DNA of 64,000 nucleotides from Nymphaea colorata (taxonomy: Eukaryota; Streptophyta; Magnoliopsida; Nymphaeales; Nymphaeaceae). The notes beneath the pieces were generated by a model, which saw nothing but the letters and a program-made list of their open reading frames with translations, was not told the DNA's origin and did not search any database. Position 1 is the first letter of the stretch, and each line of letters starts with the position of its first letter. Below are positions 59,759 to 64,000 of this stretch, in pieces. The stretch spans positions 558,001 through 622,000 of the forward strand of contig NC_045145.1 in assembly GCF_008831285.2 (NCBI RefSeq), given 5' to 3'. The translations under genes were made by a program, and so were the position numbers.

Positions 59759-59899
59759 CCAGTGGCGGAGTAATGTTGTAGGCACACCGGCCCATCAAAT
59801 TTACTTTATTTGCATATAAGTGCCCCTTAAAGATTGAAATTTAATCTTAGAGTTTTCTTTAAAGGTTGAAGTTTAAAGACAAAAATTTCTGACTCCACT
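59759..59899. mobile_element. CAGTGGCGGAGT small element
   Basis: Left end 'cagtggcggagtaatg', right end reversed 'cagagtggagtcag', with AT-rich interior. It matches the widespread plant CAGTGGCGGAG element ends; about 140 bp, noncoding. Confidence 0.5.
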
Positions 59900-59949
59900 C
59901 TGATATGGAGTGCTAACTTGTAATCAATTCCCTTTAAGGCTGACTGGGA

Positions 59950-60294
59950 ATGCGATCAATCCTCAGAGGCTCTGTTTCAGGGTCGGCTTGGATTATGATT
60001 TCATTCCTCATTCTTTTGTATACTCTCTTCTGCTTCTTCCTACATCATACCTATTGTTTCCATCGTCGAAATCGAAAGACTCAACCTATACCAGGGCTTC
60101 CTCTCTTACAGAATATGTTTGGATTGTTCTTTTTCTCTGCTGATGAACTTGTGTTCTTGATCGTTGCCCTTATCGTCTCATACTTGGAAACAACTAGGCC
60201 CATATATAGGAGACAAAAATTAAGAACTTTTGCATGGGAACATTTCAATCAGTCTTCGAGATTTGAAATTTTGATTGTTTTCCTACATTCTTAA
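59950..60294 (+). CDS. Hypothetical ORF with N-terminal hydrophobic segment
   Basis: A 114-codon frame with a hydrophobic stretch 'IMISFLILLYTLFCFFL' (residues ~15-31), then a basic segment and 'QPIPGLPLLQNMFGLF'. Basic residues followed by a proline-rich hinge after an anchor resemble the N-terminus of plant cytochrome P450s, but there is no downstream P450 sequence, and a second overlapping frame is also open. I rate it as a possible decayed first exon, more likely a chance ORF. Confidence 0.18.
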   Translation: MRSILRGSVSGSAWIMISFLILLYTLFCFFLHHTYCFHRRNRKTQPIPGLPLLQNMFGLFFFSADELVFLIVALIVSYLETTRPIYRRQKLRTFAWEHFNQSSRFEILIVFLHS

Positions 60295-60658
60295 GTTTTC
60301 CAAACGTCCTTTCTGTAGTGAAATAAAATGTGATCAGATTGGAGCTTTCAATCGTCAAATTTCAAGGTCATGTACATTTCACATCATCCGGACTTTGCTT
60401 ATGATATCTAACAATAAGAGATGGCATGAATAAATCAGCTAATGAACTGCATATCTTAAAAATTGACCTGGCAAATTCTGCATAGTTTGAAGACATTCTT
60501 AATGACTTCTATCAAAATTTTGTTCCTTTCTTCGACTGTCTAAATTTACCTGCTTTGACCAATTGATCAGTTGATTACTAAGCCAAATAAGAAGTGAAAC
60601 AGGTTTTATCAAAAAGAACTAGCATTTCTACTGTTAACTTTTAAAAACATGGTGCTGG

Positions 60659-61860
60659 TACTCATGAAAAGCAAGTGATATCACTTGTTGTTTTCCACAC
60701 TCGGTGTCTACGGCACGGGCGCAGATCACATCAATGGGACTTTCTCTAATTTGCAGGACTTCTTATTTCCACATCCAGCAACTTAGTTGACATGAAAGAT
60801 TACATCAACAAGACTTTTTCTTCACAACCCTTAAAAACATATTTCCTTGCCAGTTTTCAACATATTCATATTCGTAGTACTTTTTCTTCACAAGTAGGAC
60901 CTGAGATTAGCCAGCTCGAGCTTGTTTCAACTCAAATAACTTGAGCTTGAGCTTGGCTCAAACTTGAGTCAAGATCCTTATAACATGATCGAGCTCGACT
61001 CGACTACATAAAATCAAGCTGGAACTTGACTTGTTTAACCCATTTAACTCGTTTAGGTTTTAACTCATGTAAGCATTAACTCGTTTAACTCATGTGAGCG
61101 TTACATTTAAATCGTGTAAGCATTAACTCGTATAAGCTGTGAAAATTTGTTTTTTCCCTCAAGTTAAAACCAGTGATTCAGTGGACCGGTTTTGGCAAAT
61201 GTGTATATAGAGTACCGGTGTGATTCGAGTTTGAGTTTCAAGAACACAACTCGTTTATACTCGACTCGACTCGCACCAGTATTCCATATAATATTGCGAA
61301 AACAAGTTGACCGAATCACTGGTTTAAACTTTGAGGATAAAGACAAATTTTTGCAAGCTACACGAGCTAAACAATTACACGCAACCTTAACACTTACATA
61401 AGTTACACAAGTTAATGCTTATACGAGTTAATGCCTAAACAAGTTAAGTGATTAAATGAGTCGATGTTGAGCTTGATTTTGTGTAGTCGACTCGAGCTCG
61501 AGCTTGACCTTGAGCACAAGATTTTTGAGCCGAGTCAAGCCATCGTGCAGCCCTACCAACAGGCCGGTTCTTCTAAATGCAGTGTAGGCTGTTCAATTGA
61601 AAAACCCCCCAAAAAAAAAGCTAGAAAATTGGCAAGAAGATAAGAGAAGGCAAGAAGAGAAGAGAGCATGTCATTGGAAATATGTTGTTAAGGGTTGTGA
61701 AGAAAAAGTCTTGTTGATGTAATCTTGTGTGCCAGGCAAGGTGCTGGATGTGGAATTAAAAAAAGTGCCATTGATGTGATCTGCGGCAATCTGTGGCCAT
61801 GTAGTAGACACCGAGTGTGGGAAACAACAAGCGTTATCACTTGCTTTTTATGAGAACCAG
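60659..61860. repeat. 1.2-kb nested foldback
   Basis: Outer arms 60659-60847 and 61675-61860 are reverse complements at high identity. For example, 'cacactcggtgtcta', 'gcagatcacatcaatgg' and 'attacatcaacaagactttt' on the left are all found inverted on the right. Inside them lies the inner inverted-repeat element 60895-61555. A transcript would fold into one long hairpin. No ORF of note. Confidence 0.9.
60895..61555. mobile_element. Inner foldback element with TAGGRC ends
   Basis: Ends 'taggacctgagattag' and, reversed, 'tagggctgcacgatgg'. Almost the whole length is self-complementary. 'gagctcgactcgactaca' near 60990 pairs with 'tgtagtcgactcgagctc' near 61482. 'aaccagtgattcagtgga' near 61168 pairs with 'gaccgaatcactggttt' near 61309. 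The centre is near 61240. Similar GAGCTCGA words occur in the elements at 56498 and 58815, so it belongs to the same broad hAT-like group but with exceptionally long arms. Confidence 0.75.
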
Positions 61861-62830
61861 ACTTAGGACTCTTCCAACAACTTGAATTTAACAAAAAAAA
61901 GGTGAATATTTATGGAAGAGAAGCTGCAAAAGCAACTTGATAATTGTTCAAGGCGATAACATTATTTAGGTAAATACATTCCTTAGCACCTCAATTAAAT
62001 TGTGTATCCTAATCAGTAAAACTGGTTTCTGAATCGAGTCAACAATGTATGTTTTCAATTTGGTGGACCAGCCAATTCAAGAAAAGAACCCCTTGATGTT
62101 ATCAGCCGTGCCAAAGGTGCTAAGTGTGGAAATAACAGACGATTTCCCTTTCTTTGCTCTTAGACTTGAGTCTTCCAACAATTTTAATTAAACAAAAAAA
62201 ATGATTCTTTCTGGAAGAGAATCTATAGAAGTGAATTATTTGTAAAACACACAGGCTTGGGAAAAGAAGATCAGTGGAAGTAAATCAGCCTCTTCGATGT
62301 GCCGACCAATCCGGTGATCTAGACGATTTAGTTGTGAATCAGTACAAAATATTAAAAAACAGAATTTATTGGAAATTAAATAAACAATGAATAAAAGCTA
62401 ATAAAAAACATTGTTTTTTTAAATAAAAACATGTGAACTGTATCAAACTGATTTGGCACAGATTTGAATGAACCTGCTGACTCAAGCAAATATTTCAAGC
62501 TAATTGGATACTATAGTCTGATTGGCAAAAACGGTTGAGTGATAAAATCTTTGGTGTTGGAGTGTGGAGCTTGATCCATACTTGATAAAGTTTTGTCCAA
62601 CATAGGCAAATTTTCTATAGAGTTGGGATTGAATAGGGTTGAGAAGTGGTTAAAGGAAATAAGATAAGGGGTACCAAGAAAAAGTCTCATTGATGCAATC
62701 ATCACTGGTGCGACTGGATTTAAAAATGTGAACCAACGTGTTCCAAAGCAATAGACCTGAGGCTCCTACAACTTAAAAAAGAAAATAATAAAAATTTCTT
62801 GAAGAGAATCTATACATAAATTAATGACCT
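61675..62830. repeat. Three diverged direct copies of one repeat
   Basis: Copies lie at about 61675-61935, 62090-62245 and 62665-62830. Shared words are 'aagaaaaagtctnnttgatg', 'gtgtgg.aa.aac', 'cttccaacaa.tt.aatt.aa' and 'ggaagagaatctata'. The first is also the right outer arm of the foldback, and the left arm is an inverted fourth copy. ORFs seen on the minus strand (61688-61894, 62511-62705) are by-products of this repeat. Confidence 0.7.
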
Positions 62831-62873
62831 TGATTGTTGTTCATGCATCTTCTGCATAGAAAATTGGATAGGC

Positions 62874-64000
62874 ATGGCTACCACCTGTTGGTCACCCCAG
62901 CCGCTCATCCTTCTTTTGTGTTTCTCCTCCTTCACCTTGATTGTAGTTCTCGGCCAAAGGGAGGTGCCCTCCGCCCTTGTTTCTCTGAGCAACGTGACTG
63001 ATCAATTCGCATTGTTGTCTTTCAAATCCCTTGTCACTAGAGACCCTTATATTGTCTTATTAAATTGGAATTCCAACATCTCTTTCTGCGACTGGAATGG
63101 AATTTCATGCAGTCGTGGTTCACAAAGGGTAGTTGCTCTGAACCTCTCTGAAAAGGCATTTGATGGTCCTCTCTCCCCATACATCAGCAATCTCTCCTTC
63201 TTACAGGTTCTTGATCTCTCGAGTGACAGTTTCCATTGTCACCTTCCCGTTGATTTTAGTCACCTCCCTCTACTAGAAAATCTTTCCATAAGCGAAAACA
63301 ATTTGGAAGAGTTGATTCCAAAAACACTGAGCCATTGTCGAGGTCTCCAAATACTGTCAGCAGAAGATAACCAATTCTATGGAATCATCACAAAGTTTCT
63401 AGGCAGTTTGTCAAAACTCAAGCGCTTAAGCATTCGTGGTAATAGGCTCACTGGCACCATTCCAGTTACTTTGGCTAATCTCAGTATATTGCAGTGGTTT
63501 ACTATCGGTCAAAATTAGTTATAGGGGAACATTCCTCCATAGTTGGGAAGCCTAAACCACTTGGGGATACTTGACCTTTCCTATAATCTGATTGAAGGTA
63601 CCATCCCATTGCCCTTAGCCAACTTGACCAAGTTAATTTCCTTATATTTGAGATTCAATGAAATAAAGGGTCCCATTCTGCCAAATATTGGATCAATGAA
63701 AAGCGTACAGGCATTAGCTCTTTCTAGCAATGCATTAGAAGGTCCAATTCCAGACTCACTTTACCCATTGGTCCACATGTCTAATCTCTATTTGGACATG
63801 ACTGCACTCAATTGGCCAATCTCGATCTCTATAAACAATCTGATGAATCTACAAAAGTTGTTTTTAAATTCAAACAATTTATCGTCAACAATCCCTCCTG
63901 CCCTTTGTGAGTTGAAGGATTTGATATGGCTTTACTTGCAAGACAACATTTTCACTGGTCAGCTACCTTTAGATGTGATAAATTTGGCAGCATTGGGCAA
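62874..64000 (+). pseudogene. LRR-XII receptor kinase, 5' part, with three stops
   Basis: The ATG at 62874 starts a protein with a clear signal peptide (hydrophobic 'LILLLCFSSFTLIVVLG', residues ~10-26). The LRRNT_2 cap follows ('DQFALLSFKSLVTRDPY' to 'CDWNGISC', residues ~43-79), then plant-type LRRs of 24 residues ('LQVLDLSSDSF', 'LKRLSIRGNRLTGTIP', 'LGILDLSYNLIEGTIP', 'LQKLFLNSNNLSSTIP'). This is the ectodomain of an EFR/FLS2/Xa21-like pattern-recognition receptor at the plasma membrane. Three TAG stops lie in frame at 63516, 63522 and 63540. Beyond them the same frame stays open with good LRRs to the window edge, more than 450 bp, so no frameshift is needed. Transmembrane and kinase parts lie outside. 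It is a recent pseudogene unless the stops are sequence errors. Same strand and subfamily as the kinase at 44755. Confidence 0.92.

Noticed and set aside
59950-60294. Definite cytochrome P450 gene
   Set aside because: Only an anchor-like segment and a proline-containing hinge resemble P450s; no heme-binding or I-helix sequence follows.
62810-62992. 60-codon minus-strand ORF over the receptor start
   Set aside because: Antisense to the signal peptide and LRR cap of the receptor gene.

Overview
The window is nuclear DNA from a flowering plant. The evidence is intron-containing gene remnants with GT/AG borders, an LRR-XII receptor-kinase family, Ty1/copia and Ty3/gypsy retrotransposon debris, many small hAT-like nonautonomous elements, and a long AT-rich satellite. 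I cannot name the species from sequence alone. No bacterial, viral or organellar gene was seen. I found no fully intact protein gene; the best coding region is the 5' part of an LRR receptor kinase at the right edge, and even that carries three in-frame stops.

Layout. (1) 1-18077 is one satellite array with three nested levels. Submonomers of about 114 bp sit in opposite orientations in the two halves of units of about 1.48-1.71 kb. Three unit types (B, C, A) form a higher-order repeat of about 4.69 kb. The middle copy carries a 55-bp deletion and a chimeric 2271-bp unit. (2) 18078-24445 is unassigned DNA with a diverged ~0.68-kb duplication, a small hAT-like element and a GC-rich patch. (3) 24565-27660 holds a dead copia element (+) and a dead gypsy gag/protease piece (-). 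(4) 27700-37780 holds exon-like fragments, all on the minus strand. They include recognisable pieces of a VAL/HSI2-type B3 transcription factor and of a plant LacZ-like glycoside hydrolase family 2 enzyme, mixed with AT-rich low-complexity DNA and small transposons. (5) 37848-44202 holds two ~2.75-kb direct repeats flanking a gypsy gag-protease remnant, followed by a 100-N assembly gap. (6) 44755-51640 is an LRR-XII kinase-domain pseudogene split by a 6.2-kb intron at an intact splice junction. The intron contains a complete 2.3-kb Tat/Ogre-like LTR with a polypurine tract on one side and a primer-binding-like site on the other. (7) 51641-60650 is AT-rich intergenic DNA with several TAGGG-ended elements. 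(8) 60659-61860 is a ~1.2-kb nested foldback. (9) 62874-64000 is the LRR region of a second LRR-XII receptor kinase on the same strand as the first.

How the parts relate. The two receptor-kinase loci suggest a decayed tandem cluster of immune-type receptors. The fragments in 27.7-37.8 kb share one strand but come from unrelated families, so they look either captured by a transposon (Helitron or Pack-MULE style) or left from a decayed gene row. All assignments were made by reading translations and splice borders by eye; identities are approximate and no database was searched.
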